Of a stretch of DNA of 64,000 nt, positions 20,342 through 30,912 are shown piece by piece. Below the pieces are notes generated by a model that saw nothing but the letters and a program-made list of their open reading frames with translations, had not been told where the DNA came from and searched no databases. A program made the translations under genes and the position numbers. This DNA comes from Halichondria panicea (taxonomy: Eukaryota > Porifera > Demospongiae > Suberitida > Halichondriidae), in the NCBI RefSeq assembly GCF_963675165.1, contig NC_087380.1:6518071-6582070 (forward strand), written 5' to 3'. Every line of letters begins with the position of its first letter. The stretch's first letter is position 1.

Positions 20342-21446
20342 TAGCCTCGATCCCAGGCCGAGTTTTCGCTTTTATAACGGTTAGGCGAACAACTGGGCCT
20401 GGTACTAGTTGTCTGCGCATGCGTCAGTCGTTCGTCAGATTCTGACGAATGGATATTCTCGTTCACTTTCGTGACATTTATATTCGTGTACTATCGTGTA
20501 CTAGAAGTCAGTTCCCGTTTTATCATTATTGGAATCGATTGGAATGGCTCTTAGCTGAAGCTTCTCTCTTCTCTGAAGCTTATTCTGAAGACTGAACAAC
20601 AAGGGAAGAGGTATAAAGCTTTGTCAAGCTTGTTAATTAAAGGTCAGATATTTTTGTGTGGGCCCTATGGCTATGCTATCAAGTATTGTTCATGTTTGGC
20701 AAGATCTACCGGTACGTAGGTAGACTATAGTTTCATCATTAATATGGTGGATCAAGTGAAGAGTGTGAGCTAGGAGAACTTGGTGCTGCCATCATCAGCT
20801 CGTCGACACAATGACACTATAACCGAGAAATTTAATATGTATAGATCTACACGTATTTAAAATGTCTACTTCTCTGTACAGGAGCAATGGCTAATATCCA
20901 GCTATCCCAACAGTGCTCCTCTTGGCTATACTAACAGACGAGACTGGACAGTTTGAGGTAAGGGTTTAACCGTCTTTGGTTTCTTTTAATATTGTCCTAT
21001 ACTCACAGGACTGGAGTATGACCTGCTCATTCGAGCGTTGCTGGGTAGCTCAGAGACATCAAGAGAATCTATGTTTTCTCAAGCAAAAAATTTAACTGAG
21101 TTACGAGTTGGGGCCTAGAATCACAGAAGTCCAGCAGCCTGCTAAATCTTTTTGAAACATAATTGGAAGGCATTCAATCATCCTGAAGTTGCCCTGGGTC
21201 ACTGTAATTGTGCTGCAGCACAACTGGCAACTCCCCAGGCCTTTGTGAAGCAGCTCCCTATGTGCATCTTTTGTGTACTCACTCTGTGCATTTTCTGTGT
21301 ACAAATTTCAATTATTGATTTATTAAATATTTTTGCCGACCACAAATATACAATGAAAATTTGACGCATGCGCAGACAACTAGTACCAGGCCCAGTTGTT
21401 CGCCTAACCGTTATAAAAGCGAAAACTCGGCCTGGGATCGAGGCTA
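20342..21446. mobile_element. TAGCCTCGATCCCAGGCC element, 1.1 kb
   Basis: The left end TAGCCTCGATCCCAGGCC, with GAGTTTTCGC, TTATAACGGTTAGGCGAACA and ACTAGTTGTCTGCGCATGCG following, is mirrored exactly at 21366-21446. The flanks share only TTGCC, so the target duplication is degraded or absent. The interior has no supported coding frame. It belongs to the same family as the elements at 6852, 24248 and 44455. Confidence 0.85.
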
Positions 21447-21475
21447 AGTCTTGCCCATCCATTATTTTGTTATTA

Positions 21476-22456
21476 CAGTAGAACCTCGATTATCCGGATA
21501 CAACCTTTTCACCTCACTTGAAATATCAGTTTAAAAACAAAAAAAGAAACATACCACTAATTGACCTCAGGTATGTGTACATATAGCAATGGTCAGAGCT
21601 GGATGCTCAGTTTCAAATTGTAAATGAATGATTGGTTGTGCAAGACCTACATCTATTTTTAGAGCGTTGTATTGATGTGTTTAGCCTTCTTTCGAGTGAA
21701 TCCTAGGCGTTTAAGTAGACAGCATAATGTGGCAGCACTTTAGATCTACCAGTAATCTGAACTTCTGAAGCAATTGGGTCTGAATTTTAGGTAGTCGGCT
21801 TTTCACAAATAATTTCAATTCATCGTGAGATCATCTAGACAGTGCTCCCTTGGGCTGGCTTTATAAGCAGCGACACATCTCCAGTGAATTGAAAGCTATC
21901 AATAACCCTCGGGCCAAACATGTAGTAGCTTCAGCAACAACCAATCTATCTGCTGCTTCCTGATGGTACAGCAATTGACAAGCTTTTGCCATGCCATTCT
22001 CCACCTCAGATACAAATGATTATAGGATTTTGTACAGCCAGGTTCCCCCATTATTACTTGCAATCATTCATTTACTGTGAGCATGCCCAGCTCTGACCAT
22101 TACTATATGTACACATACCTGAGGTCAATTAGTGGTACATTTCTTTTTTGTTTTTAAAATGTAGTGAGGTGAAAAGGTTGTACCTTGGTTCCAGAAGCAG
22201 GCCAGATAAGTGAACATGCCGGACAATCGAATAGATAAACCACGCCTTGATCCACCCACTTTATTGATAAACAGCAGTGCCACATGGTTATCTGCGCATG
22301 CGCAGAAGAGAAGCAGGCATGTCTCCATGGTAACATCTGCAACGCGCATGTGCGTTTGAGGGACACGCCCATTTTCTGATCTGATAACAAGAAAACTGCC
22401 AAGCCGGATAATCGAGGTTCCGGATAATGGAGGGCCGGATAATCGAGGTTCTACTG
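21476..22456. mobile_element. pogo/Tigger-like (Tc1/mariner) non-autonomous element
   Basis: The left end CAGTAGAACCTCGATTATCC and the right end, complementary to it (GGATAATCGAGGTTCTACTG), are flanked by TA at 21474-21475 and 22457-22458. Such CAGTRGAACCTCGATTAT ends are typical of pogo-type mariners. The inner arms (ACCTCAGGTATGTGTACATA and CCATTACTATATGTACACATACCTGAGGT-type match) also pair, so it is a long inverted-repeat MITE. The right end has tandem GGATAATCGAGG units. No transposase. Confidence 0.85.
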
Positions 22457-22574
22457 TATCATGCATTCTACCACAAAAAAACTAACTAAGCAATACCGTG
22501 GGCGTAAGAATGTCACATGACATTGATACTGCACTCTCTGATTGGTCATTACCAGATTCAGGTAACGGCACAAC

Positions 22575-23138
22575 CAAAGGAGGCTGGAACCACTTGACCT
22601 TAGCTAATTAAGGTCACTAATTGGATTTATCAAACTTCTCTTGCAGACCAGAGGAGATACGACATCCGCGTGTCATCTGCATGTCTTTAACACACACATT
22701 CCGAACTTTGACCTAAGGAATGTGTGTCTAAAACGTTTCCTTTGACACGCGGATGTCGTACCTCCTCTGCTTGCAGACTACTTCAAGCCTAGTTTTTAGT
22801 GTCTATCAGTTTAAAACGTTATTTTTCAGGGGGGGTCAAATTTTTTTTTCGCCAATTTTACTCAAAAGCAGAGATACAATCAAAAGTCTTGCTCTTGTAT
22901 ATACTAGCCTCGATATCATGAGCGGCTTGTTTTCGAGGTCACTGCATAGCTGGCTTTGAGACTTGTATCTCTGCTTCTGAGCAAAATTGGCGACAATAAA
23001 ATTTAACCCCTCCCCTGAAAAATAACGTTTTAAACTGATAGACACTAAAAACTAGGCTTGAAGTACATAATCTGCAAGAGAAGTTTGCAATTAGTGACCT
23101 TAAAATTAGCTAAGGTCAAGTGGTTCCAGCCTCCTCTG
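22575..23138. mobile_element. CAAAGGAGG/CAGAGGAGG element with 9-bp duplication, interrupted
   Basis: It starts CAAAGGAGGCTGGAACCACT and ends AGTGGTTCCAGCCTCCTCTG. The perfect 9-bp duplication CGGCACAAC lies at 22566-22574 and 23139-23147. The inner arms AAACGTTATTTTTCAGGGGG and its complement pair across a centre near 22900. A second element (22649-22769) has inserted in the left arm. Confidence 0.85.
22649..22769. mobile_element. 121-bp MITE, CAGAGGAG ends, 9-bp duplication, nested
   Basis: It starts CAGAGGAGATACGACATCCG and ends CGGATGTCGTACCTCCTCTG. The perfect 9-bp duplication CTTGCAGAC is at 22640-22648 and 22770-22778. The arms TGTCATCTGCATGTC and ACACACATTCC pair imperfectly. Termini match those of the 7.2 kb transposon for the first eight bases, which makes it a likely client of the same transposase. 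Confidence 0.9.
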
Positions 23139-23159
23139 CGGCACAACTCTCAGATAGGC

Positions 23160-23300
23160 AATCCACCAGTCCCTTACCCCGAGGAAGGGCTGGCTGGCTG
23201 GCGAGTCTAACGGTGGCCCTGAGCGCTTAGAAATTGCTCTTCCTCAAAGAGAGGGCCTGGTATCGACTGTTTGCGCATGCGCCACATAATCCCCAGACTG
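23160..23300. repeat. Degenerate transposon ends (CTGGCGAGTCTA; GGCCTGGTAT...GCGCATGCGC)
   Basis: CCAGTCCCTTACCCCGAGGA with AGGGCTGGCTGGCTGGCGAG is a worn TAGACTCGC-type hairpin. It is followed by GAGGGCCTGGTATCGACTGT and TTGCGCATGCGCCA, a worn left end of the TAGCCTCGA family without its partner. Confidence 0.5.
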
Positions 23301-24040
23301 GGACTCCGGATATTATCTTATAATGCTCAGTAAAACAATGACGTCACAACAAACGGAAGTGGATTGAAGAAAGTGGATAGAAGTGCGATTGTGAAGGTTA
23401 CGTTTATAGCTCCTGTGATAGCATTTTAATAGCTACCTCTAGCCTGCTATGTTAACAAAGAACTCACAGCCTGCAACAGTGTGGATAACAATCGTCTGAA
23501 CGGAGGGAAGGCTGACAATAGCCTATATGGCCATGGACAGGCAACGCCCATCTGACACTAACCTAATTGGTGAAAGGCTAGTCTCGCACCAGCCCCGTTA
23601 TCGACTTAGCGTTCAAATAGAAAACATCCGGGGCTGGCTGTGCGAGACTACTATATAGCTCTGTGTATGTAGTATTCTTTGTGTGTATATGTTATTCAGG
23701 ATATTTTTTGGGTGAAATTCAGTTTAATGGGATGGATTTGTTGCAGACTTTGCTTCTCTTTATTAAGATCAGCTATCAGATGCATCAGAGGTACGCGGTC
23801 AAGATGCGGACACGCTCTGAAATTGCCTGAGTTGCTTGTATTAATAGTGAGAGCTGAGTCAGGTATTAACCCAACTCAGTTCTAATTGTACATGTACAAC
23901 AATGTTACAGTAGCGTTACAATTATTATTTTTACTACTTGTTTTACTCGTATACACAGATTTACTTTTAAAAAAAGTTTAATGGGAAACATTACGGGGAA
24001 ATTATCCAATAATTTTGCGCATGCGCAAACAATGCACAAC
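23301..24040. other. No gene seen; small palindrome at 23579-23650
   Basis: Mostly anonymous. At 23579-23650, TAGTCTCGCACCAGCCCCG pairs with CGGGGCTGGCTGTGCGAGACTA around a ~30-base loop: a palindromic MITE related by its TAGTCTCGC ends to others in the window. Confidence 0.55.
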
Positions 24041-24111
24041 AGTCAGTAGCACCAGAAAATTTTCTATCTATGGTAGCACAGGCCTTGGAAATTGGTAGCC
24101 CTACACAGGCT

Positions 24112-24245
24112 CTCCTTTTTCTCTTCTTTATCACATCGTTAAATAAGATAAAATACTGTATTAATCGTTCAATAAGATAAAATACGGTATTAATTGGAGG
24201 AATAAAGAAGAAATAGACGTAGAGTTAGGAAAAGGAGAGCCTGTA
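24112..24245. repeat. Palindromic MITE (GGCTCTCCTTTTTC ... GGAAAAGGAGAGCC), copy 1
   Basis: The arms CAGGCTCTCCTTTTTCTC and GGAAAAGGAGAGCCTG enclose two ATAAGATAAAATAC repeats. About 200 bases including this MITE (24040-24245) recur at 25096-25292, just beyond the element at 24248-25087. Confidence 0.75.
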
Positions 24246-24247
24246 TC

Positions 24248-25087
24248 TAGCCTCGATTCCAGGCCGCTTGAACAAGGCGGCCTGGTATACCTTGTATGCG
24301 CATGCGTGTACATTACCCCAAAAAGGGGGTAATCCGTGTATTTGTGGATACTGTCAGTAAAATAAACCGTATACTATTTGTATTCTGATTTTACAGTCCG
24401 TTACATAGAAGTATTGTGCAAAGATGACTGAGTTCTTACGCCCTTTATTGTATCAAGCCAAGTCTCTACTTAACGACACCCTACACTGTAAGGCTACAGA
24501 TGTTATAGGAAAGGCATGATGTGTTCCTGTGGGTCCCCTGATGAGGCTAGACTCACAAGCCGTCACTGTTGCAGGCGAACAGTACTGTTCGCCTGCAACA
24601 GTGACGGCTTGCGAGTCTATGATGAGGCTGTGGTAATATAGACCAGGCAAGTGTTCTGCTACTAAATCTTGCCTTTATGTTCGACAAGAAGTCATTGCTG
24701 AAGATAAAGAAGCTAATGATTACTCCTGAAAGCTTTTAATAAGCTTTAACTCGACACTCAGGAAGTTATTCACTCAAGATCTACTGATGTATTAAAGAGT
24801 CCACCACTCTTCCTAGCTGGCAGCTCTAGCTGTCTGGGAGGCTTTCTTAAACTGTCTCTTTGATAAACAGAGCTAGAAGAAGCAACACTGCTGCAGCATA
24901 ATTATTCTACTTTGATTAGTGTCTCTGAAAGCTGCCATTGTGGTCACATTGTCATACGTATTATTCCCTTTTGTAACTTTGTCTGGTTTTTCACAATTTG
25001 TATGATGAAATTGTTGTCAATTATTTCGCGCATGCGCATACAAGGTATACCAGGCCGCCTTGTTCAAGCGGCCTGGAATCGAGGCTA
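24248..25087. mobile_element. TAGCCTCGATTCCAGGCC element, 840 bp, 9-bp duplication
   Basis: The ends TAGCCTCGATTCCAGGCCGC and GCGGCCTGGAATCGAGGCTA are perfect inverted repeats, continuing through CCTGGTATACCTTGTATGCG and GCATGCG. A perfect 9-bp duplication GCCTGTATC lies at 24239-24247 and 25088-25096. The interior is shared, base for base with few changes, with the element at 44455-45212 but not clearly with the RecQ-bearing copy at 6852. It contains a 72-bp palindromic insertion (24548-24619). Confidence 0.9.
24548..24619. mobile_element. 72-bp palindromic insertion (TAGACTC...GAGTCTA), 9-bp duplication
   Basis: A near-perfect hairpin: TAGACTCACAAGCCGTCACT against AGTGACGGCTTGCGAGTCTA, with centre ACAGTACTGT. 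The 9-bp duplication TGATGAGGC is at 24539-24547 and 24620-24628. The sister element at 44455 has the empty site with a single TGATGAGGC, which confirms the insertion. Confidence 0.9.
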
Positions 25088-25154
25088 GCCTGTATCTAGC
25101 ACCAGAAAAATTTCTATCTGGTAGCACAGGCCTTGGAAATTGGTAGCCTCTACA

Positions 25155-25292
25155 CAGGCTCTCCTTTTTCTCTTCTTTATCACAATCGTTAAATAAGATG
25201 AAATACTATATTAATCGTTCAATGAGATAAAATACGGTATTAATTAAAGAAGAAATAGACGTAGAGCTAGGAAAAAGGAGAGCAGCCTGTAT
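25155..25292. repeat. Palindromic MITE (GGCTCTCCTTTTTC ...), copy 2
   Basis: Second copy of the MITE at 24112-24245 together with the ~60 bases that precede it (TAGCACCAGAAAAATTTCTA, CACAGGCCTTGGAAATTGG). The pair forms a direct duplication that brackets the 840-bp element. Confidence 0.75.
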
Positions 25293-26289
25293 CGGGAAGT
25301 CGTGTGAGGGTACTATGGAATGCCATAGTGGACAATACTAAAGTTTGATTCCGATTGTTGATGGCGATTATTGATTTCCTTTCAAGTGATCGATCATTGG
25401 AATCGATTCACACCATCGATTGCCATAGAGGAATTGATTGCAGGAATGGATTGCCACCATCGATTGTTGGAATAGAGTTCGATTCCGATTGTCGGTTGCC
25501 TTCCCAGCTGTCATAGAGGAATCGATTCCTTCAATCGATTGTCACCATCGATTGTCATCAATGAAACGATTCCTCCCACAATTGATTACAGGGATTGATT
25601 GCTACCATCGATTGTCAGAGGAATCGATTCCCACAATAGATTGTCATATAGAGGAATCGATGTGGTAATCGATCATAGGAATGGATTGTTGGAGTTGATT
25701 GCCCCTCTTGGCTCATTAAAAAAATTATGATTACAAAAGTTGTTCACCTGTACAATTTACATTGATATATATTATCTTTGTAATCATTTAACCAACAATA
25801 ATAGTGTCATATCTATGGAACGCCACCTGGGTCAAAAATAGAGTATCAGCATCAAGGACCAGACTATCAGCAATCAGTGATTCCAGGAAATCGATGTACT
25901 AGCAATCAGTGATTCCAGGAAATCGATGTACTAGCAATCAGTGATGCTAGGAAATGGGTGGGGCCTGCAACATCTAGACCTAGTGAATCGATGCGCCAGC
26001 AACTGATTCCAGGTAACTGATGCATGCACCCAGCAAACCAGTGATTTCAGGTAATCGGTGCTCCTCCAGTCGAGTCATGGGCCTCATGGCAGATTAGTCT
26101 AGTCACATGACAAAGTTATTGCAAGACAAGCCAAGGCCACGTGGCAGTTGCTCGGTTCAACAACAATGTCAACAACAATGTCCTTCACAGAAGACCAGTA
26201 GAGACTGCTAGATCCTACAAGTATCTTGTCAACACCTGACCTCTGACTTTGGCAATGGGTCACGTGACTGCTCTGTTTTATTAACTCTA

Positions 26290-27101
26290 TCGCATGCATG
26301 TCTTCAGAAGATCTCCCGAAAAAGATTATGGTAGAAAGACTTCTCGCCGACTCTCCATCAGGTCTCTTAAAAACATGGTCCACACTAGTCTTATCTCGTT
26401 GCTACCCTTCACTCTCGTCTATGATCTCAAACGGGAAAAACAAAGGGTCTTTTAAGACTGCTGCAAAGAAATCTGCACTAGTCACACAATACGTCAAGAT
26501 GACAGACACATGCACAAATCTCCCTATCTCATCCCTCCCCGCCCTTCTAGGTCGCCCTTCGATGCTATGGTCATGCTGTCAGCTGGATCGTTCTATGCAT
26601 GGCCCCTCAAATTTCAGAATCAGGCTCCTAGTGGGCTGTGACAGGCTCGAGCTGGATGCGTCCAGGTTTAGATATCGCAACAGAGGAAATATCTCTCCCG
26701 GTGATGCATCGTGCAAACTATGCAACACTGAAGAAGAATCACCTTCACACTTTTTAGTAAGTTGCCCTGCTCTCTCAATGCGCAGACTTGCTCTCCTGCA
26801 GGATGCCCCATCCTGCATCAGTGTTCACCTCCCCCACGACCCAAGGGCACTACATGACACCCTCTACAATCTCCTGCAAGGCCTTGTCTGGCTGAAAGCT
26901 GCCCATGCGCAAGAGTGGCTCTTGCTCTTCATCAAAGATCTAAGGCAAACCCGCGCTGATCTCCTTCTCACAAGCACATTGGTTTAAAGCTCCACCCTCT
27001 TACTGCGTGTTATAATAATACCCATTTTCAATATTCTTTTTTGTCTGCCCAATGGGCTACTCTTCATTATTTGGAGGCTACAAAGAAGAAGAAGAAGAAG
27101 A
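26290..27101 (+). mobile_element. 5'-truncated LINE insertion with (GAA)n tail
   Basis: A reverse-transcriptase C-terminal coding region (26298-26987) is followed by a ~100-base untranslated tail and a GAAGAAGAAGAAGAAGA run at about 27085-27101. Truncation at the 5' side and a simple-repeat 3' tail are usual for non-LTR retrotransposons. It lies between the two inner arms of the 25334-29107 element, so it inserted into it or was carried by it. Confidence 0.65.
26298..26987 (+). pseudogene. LINE reverse transcriptase, C-terminal domain
   Basis: A 229-residue open frame that lacks the polymerase active site. Residues ~105-160 read FRIRLLVGCDRLELD, RFRYRNRG and CKLCNTEEESPSHFLVSCP, i.e. the R-x-R-x-G segment and the C-x2-C-x8-H-x4-C knuckle found after the thumb in jockey/CR1/I-type ORF2 proteins. 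The region before it (LLKTWSTLVLSRCYPSL) is consistent with the C-terminal part. The frame is open, suggesting a fairly recent copy, but the enzyme core is missing by 5' truncation. Confidence 0.75.
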
Positions 27102-27164
27102 CTGCAAAGCTGCAAGCATTGCGACATCACTAGCCACTGCCGGTGCAGGTGTGCATCGATTACA

Positions 27165-27945
27165 GGATCACAGTACTGTACTCGTAATCAATTTCAGGCC
27201 CATCCATTTCCTAGAATGACTGATTGCTGGATCGATTTACTGGTAATCAATTGCAGGCCCATCCATTTCCTAGAATGACTGATTGCTGGATGGATTTCCT
27301 GGAATCACTGATTGCTAGTACATCGATTTCCTAGAATCACTGATTGCTGGATCGATTTCCTGGAATCACTGATTGCTAGTACATCGATTTCCTGGAATCA
27401 CTGATTGCTAGTACATCGATTTCCTGGAATCACTGATTGCTAGTACATGGATTTCCTAGAATGACTGATTGCTGGATGGATTTCCTGGAATCACTGATTG
27501 CTAGTACATCGATTTCCTAGAATCACTGATTGCTGGATCGATTTCCTGGAATCACTGATTGCTAGTACATCGATTTCCTGGAATCACTGATTGCTAGTAC
27601 ATCGATTTCCTAGAATCACTGATTGCTAGTACATCGATTTCCTAGAATCACTGATTGCTAGTACATCGATTTCCTAGAATCACTGATTGCTAGTACATCG
27701 ATTTCCTAGAATCACTGATTGCTAGTACATCGATTTCCTAGAATCACTGATTGCTGGATCGATTTCCTGGAATCACTGATTGCTAGTACATCGATTTCCT
27801 GGAATCACTGATTGCTAGTATCGATTTCCTAGAATCACTGATTGCTAGTACATCGATTTCCTAGAATCACTGATTGCTAGTACATCGATTTCCTAGAATC
27901 ACTGATTGCTAGTACATCGATTTCCTGGAATCACTGATTGCTGAC
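27165..27945. repeat. Minisatellite, ~33-bp unit, about 24 copies
   Basis: The unit reads roughly ATCGATTTCCTAGAATCACT then GATTGCTAGTACA, with variants GCTGGATCG and CCTGGAATC. Higher-order alternation of the variants is visible. A few reverse-complement units lie at 25870-26060 in the opposite arm of the host element, so the array expanded on one side only. Confidence 0.9.
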
Positions 27946-28075
27946 AGTCTGGTCCTTGATGCTGATACTCTATTTTTGACCCAGGTGGCGTTCCATACAT
28001 ATCAACCGAAGGTATATACGTACATAGATCTGCATCCTACGATCGATCCCTCTACAATTGATGGTGGCAATCGAT

Positions 28076-28814
28076 TAGCCTCCTTCGCAGCCTCTCCTTT
28101 TTCTGTTCTTTGTCAGAAGAGAAAATTGGAGGAACAAAGAAAGAAAGAAGGAAGCAACTAAGAAAAAGGAGAGCCTGCCTTGCTAAGTCGCGTGATCCCC
28201 TACTGACGTAGACAAATTTTAACGAGCGTGGGCGAGAGAAAACCTCAATAACTGTCCTCCCACACAGTACTTGGAGCACATTTACCAGGAACATAATCTG
28301 TTATGAACAGTACATGTACAGTGCAGTGCAGTAGAGTCAGCCTTCGTGAGACCTTTAGTCAGTAAGTATGAAAGACTAGAGTAGAGTAGAGTAGACTATA
28401 CTGCTGTAATAATTATATCTACTAATCAAGTGGGTCTGTTCTGAACTCAGGAAAAAAACTGAGCTAAATTTAGATATTTAGTCTCTTTAGTCTTTACTAG
28501 GTAAGCCCTCGTCTACGATGTCTCCACGCTTGATTCTGGCTTACTATCTACGATGCTAACAGCTTTTATTTAGACTTTGCAATGCGTAAGCATGCTGTAG
28601 CTTTTTGCTCTGTCAGGCTCTGCCCAGCTAGTGATTGCCCACGTTCATTTTCACTCGTCTACCACTCGTCTACCGTCACGCGACTTAGCAAGGCAGGCTT
28701 TCCTTTTTCTTAGTCTCTTCCTTCTTTCTTTCTTTGTTCCTCCAATTAGTCCCGTATTTTATCTTATTGAACTATGACAAAGAACAGAAAAAGGAGAGGC
28801 TGCGAAGGAGGCTA
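28076..28814. mobile_element. TAGCCTCC-ended element, 739 bp, 9-bp duplication
   Basis: It starts TAGCCTCCTTCGCAGCCTCT and ends AGAGGCTGCGAAGGAGGCTA. The inner arms (AAAAAGGAGAGCCTGCCTTG and its partner near 28690; GCGTGATC / GTCACGCGACTTAGC) also pair. The perfect 9-bp duplication GCAATCGAT is at 28067-28075 and 28815-28823, inside the ATCGATT-rich arm. It contains a GTAGA microsatellite (28376-28396). Confidence 0.9.
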
Positions 28815-29112
28815 GCAATCGATTCCAAACATCAATTGCTGGAAAGGCAATAGACAATCGGAATCGACTACTCTACAATCGATTCCCGTAATCGGTTGTG
28901 GCAATCGATTCCAGTTCCTCTATGACAATCGATGGTGGCAATCGATTCCTGCAATCGATTCCTCTATGACAATCGATGGTGGCAATTGATTCCTGCAATC
29001 GATTCCTCTATGACAGTCGATATGGTGGAAATCGATTCCAACGATTGATCACTTGAAAGGAAATCGATAATTGCCATCAACAATCGGAATCAAACTCTAG
29101 TATTTCCCAAAC

Positions 29113-29228
29113 CAGGCCTACACATCTGCGTGTCAAAGGAAACGTTTTAGACACACATTCCTTATGCCAAAGTTTGGAATGTGTGTGTTAAAGACACGCG
29201 GATGACACACGGATGTCGTACCTCCTCT
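29113..29228. repeat. Worn copy of the CAGAGGAG MITE
   Basis: ACACATCTGCGTGTCAAAGG ... TTTAGACACACATTCC and GGAATGTGTGTGTTAAAGAC ... GGATGTCGTACCTCCTCTG correspond to the MITE at 22649-22769, reversed in its centre. The left terminus is degraded and no target duplication is clear. Confidence 0.65.
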
Positions 29229-29670
29229 GGGCCTTACTTTTCTTAACTGTACGCCCATTTCTTTCTTTGCTGCCTCACTATGTCTTTCTTATGATATGGA
29301 TGAACAGTGACAACAGCAAGGCCTGGGAACGAGGCTAGGAAATTGGCTGCTTTACAAAAAAGTTAAATATCACGTGACCTCAAATTAAAGGCACTAGGAT
29401 AAAAATAATATTGTTTATAGTTTTTTGGTCATGTATACGTATATAATTATGACTAAAATTAATTAATGCACTTCCGCTTATTGAGGAAGTTAGGGGTGTG
29501 TTTTCAATTAAAATTCTATGAATATCATTATCGTTAACAAATGCCTCAATCCGCTTCCTATTTTGGAAATAATAGCTTGAGAAACTACAAATTGACTTTG
29601 CATGGCCTAGCACCCGCCTTCTTGGGTGGCTAGGTCAATAGTGCCAGTGTCTGAGGCCTTCCATAGTGTG

Positions 29671-30292
29671 CAGGGCCGTAAGAAGATTTTTAGGTGGGGG
29701 GGGGGCAAAAAAAGGAATGGACCTGGCCTCTCCTTGCGATGCAGGGGGTGGGTCCGGGAGGGGGAAATTCCTCCTCCTGCCCCGCCGGAGGCAAACTTTT
29801 CATTTTGTATGTTCTCAGAGATAAAGAGGAGAAAGATACATAAATGAAATAATCTGCATGTGAGAGTTTATTTTTTAAATAGTTTATTCGACGTGTGTTA
29901 GTGGAAGCAAAGTCACGAGCAACTGCTTCAAAGTCAGTTAGCAACTTATGTATATAAAGTAAGAATAGACCCTGGGGATTCATCGAGCTTAATTCGTAAG
30001 AAGGTCTTATTTCAATATTGTGCCATAGTGAGCTCTAGCTATATAAATTTCAGCTGCAATGTGGATCAACTTGCTTTAGTTACAGTATATACAGTGTTGT
30101 TGCAACAAACCACGTGCATTTAACCAATGTGGTTAGATTAAAAGGCACTAAATATAATATCAGGACTATGATCTGCTGGACTCTGCAGAGGAGCCCACCC
30201 CATTTCACTGTCTGAACCAAGGGGGCTCTGCCCCCTTGGTTTTCAGAGTGGGGGGCAGTTGCCCCTCAGCCCCCCTGATAATTACGGCCCTG
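29671..30292. mobile_element. hAT-like non-autonomous element (CAGGGCCGTAA ends)
   Basis: The left end CAGGGCCGTAAGAAG is followed by a GGTGGGGGGGGGG tract; the right end reads CAGCCCCCCTGATAATTACGGCCCTG. Such ends with G/C runs inside are typical of hAT MITEs. An 8-bp duplication is not exact (ATAGTGTG / GTGTGGTG). An internal hairpin (AACCAAGGGGGCTCTGCCCC then CTTGGTT) sits at ~30217-30241. A related piece is at 51345-51480. Confidence 0.65.
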
Positions 30293-30912
30293 GTGTGGTG
30301 GTAGTTATGCTTGCATAATAGTTACTCATGCAGCTGCCTTTATGTTAACCATTCATTTCATTCGTGCACAGTTTTGATTTGAAGCTGACGGCTGCCGTGG
30401 GCAACAAGACAGCCATGGTCTGGAAGCAAAAATCATAAGAACTATTAAACTGTTGAAATGCGACTAAATAATTATAAGTTGTAACTATACCTGATTCTAC
30501 ATGATATTTTAATTTGTCATAAAAATTATTACATGTATACATAATTTGATCCACCAGCATGCATGCTGCTATCTATATAGAGTTGAGAGTCTGAGACGAA
30601 GATTAAAACCAGCTGACAGCCCATGCAGGAGAGCTTGCGGCGATCAACTCATGATCATGTGTCAAATCTCACAGCAAGCCCATAACCCATAATTAATTAG
30701 CTTTATTAAATTATAGATGCAATACATGCAGTCAAGTCACGTCACATTGTACATGTGCTATATAGCCTCCCGGGTTTTCACTTTATAGGGCAAGTGACCT
30801 AGCGTTATTTATAGGACAACTTGGCTTTGGTACGAGGCTAGAATCTTAACAATTGGATCACATAATACTTTCTCGTATAGTAACAAAATATTCAATTAAT
30901 TTATGAAACACT
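30293..30912. other. No gene seen; 3' flank of OGFOD1
   Basis: AT-rich sequence without a supported frame. GGCTTTGGTACGAGGCTAGA near 30822-30841 is a worn end of the AGCCTCG repeat family. Confidence 0.4.

Larger units (their letters stand above)
25334..29107. mobile_element. 3.8 kb inverted-repeat element with ATCGATT-rich arms
   Basis: The outer left arm (25334-25690) is the imperfect reverse complement of the outer right arm (28815-29107): AATACTAAAGTTTGATTCCG against CGGAATCAAACTCTAGTATT, then GATTTCCTTTCAAGTGATC-type matches. Both arms are dominated by AATCGATT/GGAATCGATTCC repeats. An inner arm pair (25815-25900 and 27935-28000: GGAACGCCACCTGGGTCAAA, TAGAGTATCAGCATCAAGGA) also matches. 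The interior contains a 5'-truncated LINE, a 33-bp minisatellite and the 28076 element. The element's family is unknown. Confidence 0.75.

Noticed and set aside
26099-26383. Minus-strand 94-codon frame
   Set aside because: It overlaps the start of the LINE fragment on the opposite strand and shows no motif; likely a shadow frame.
25334-29107. CRISPR-like array in the 33-bp repeats
   Set aside because: Units abut without unique spacers, vary gradually, and lie in an animal genome; it is a minisatellite.
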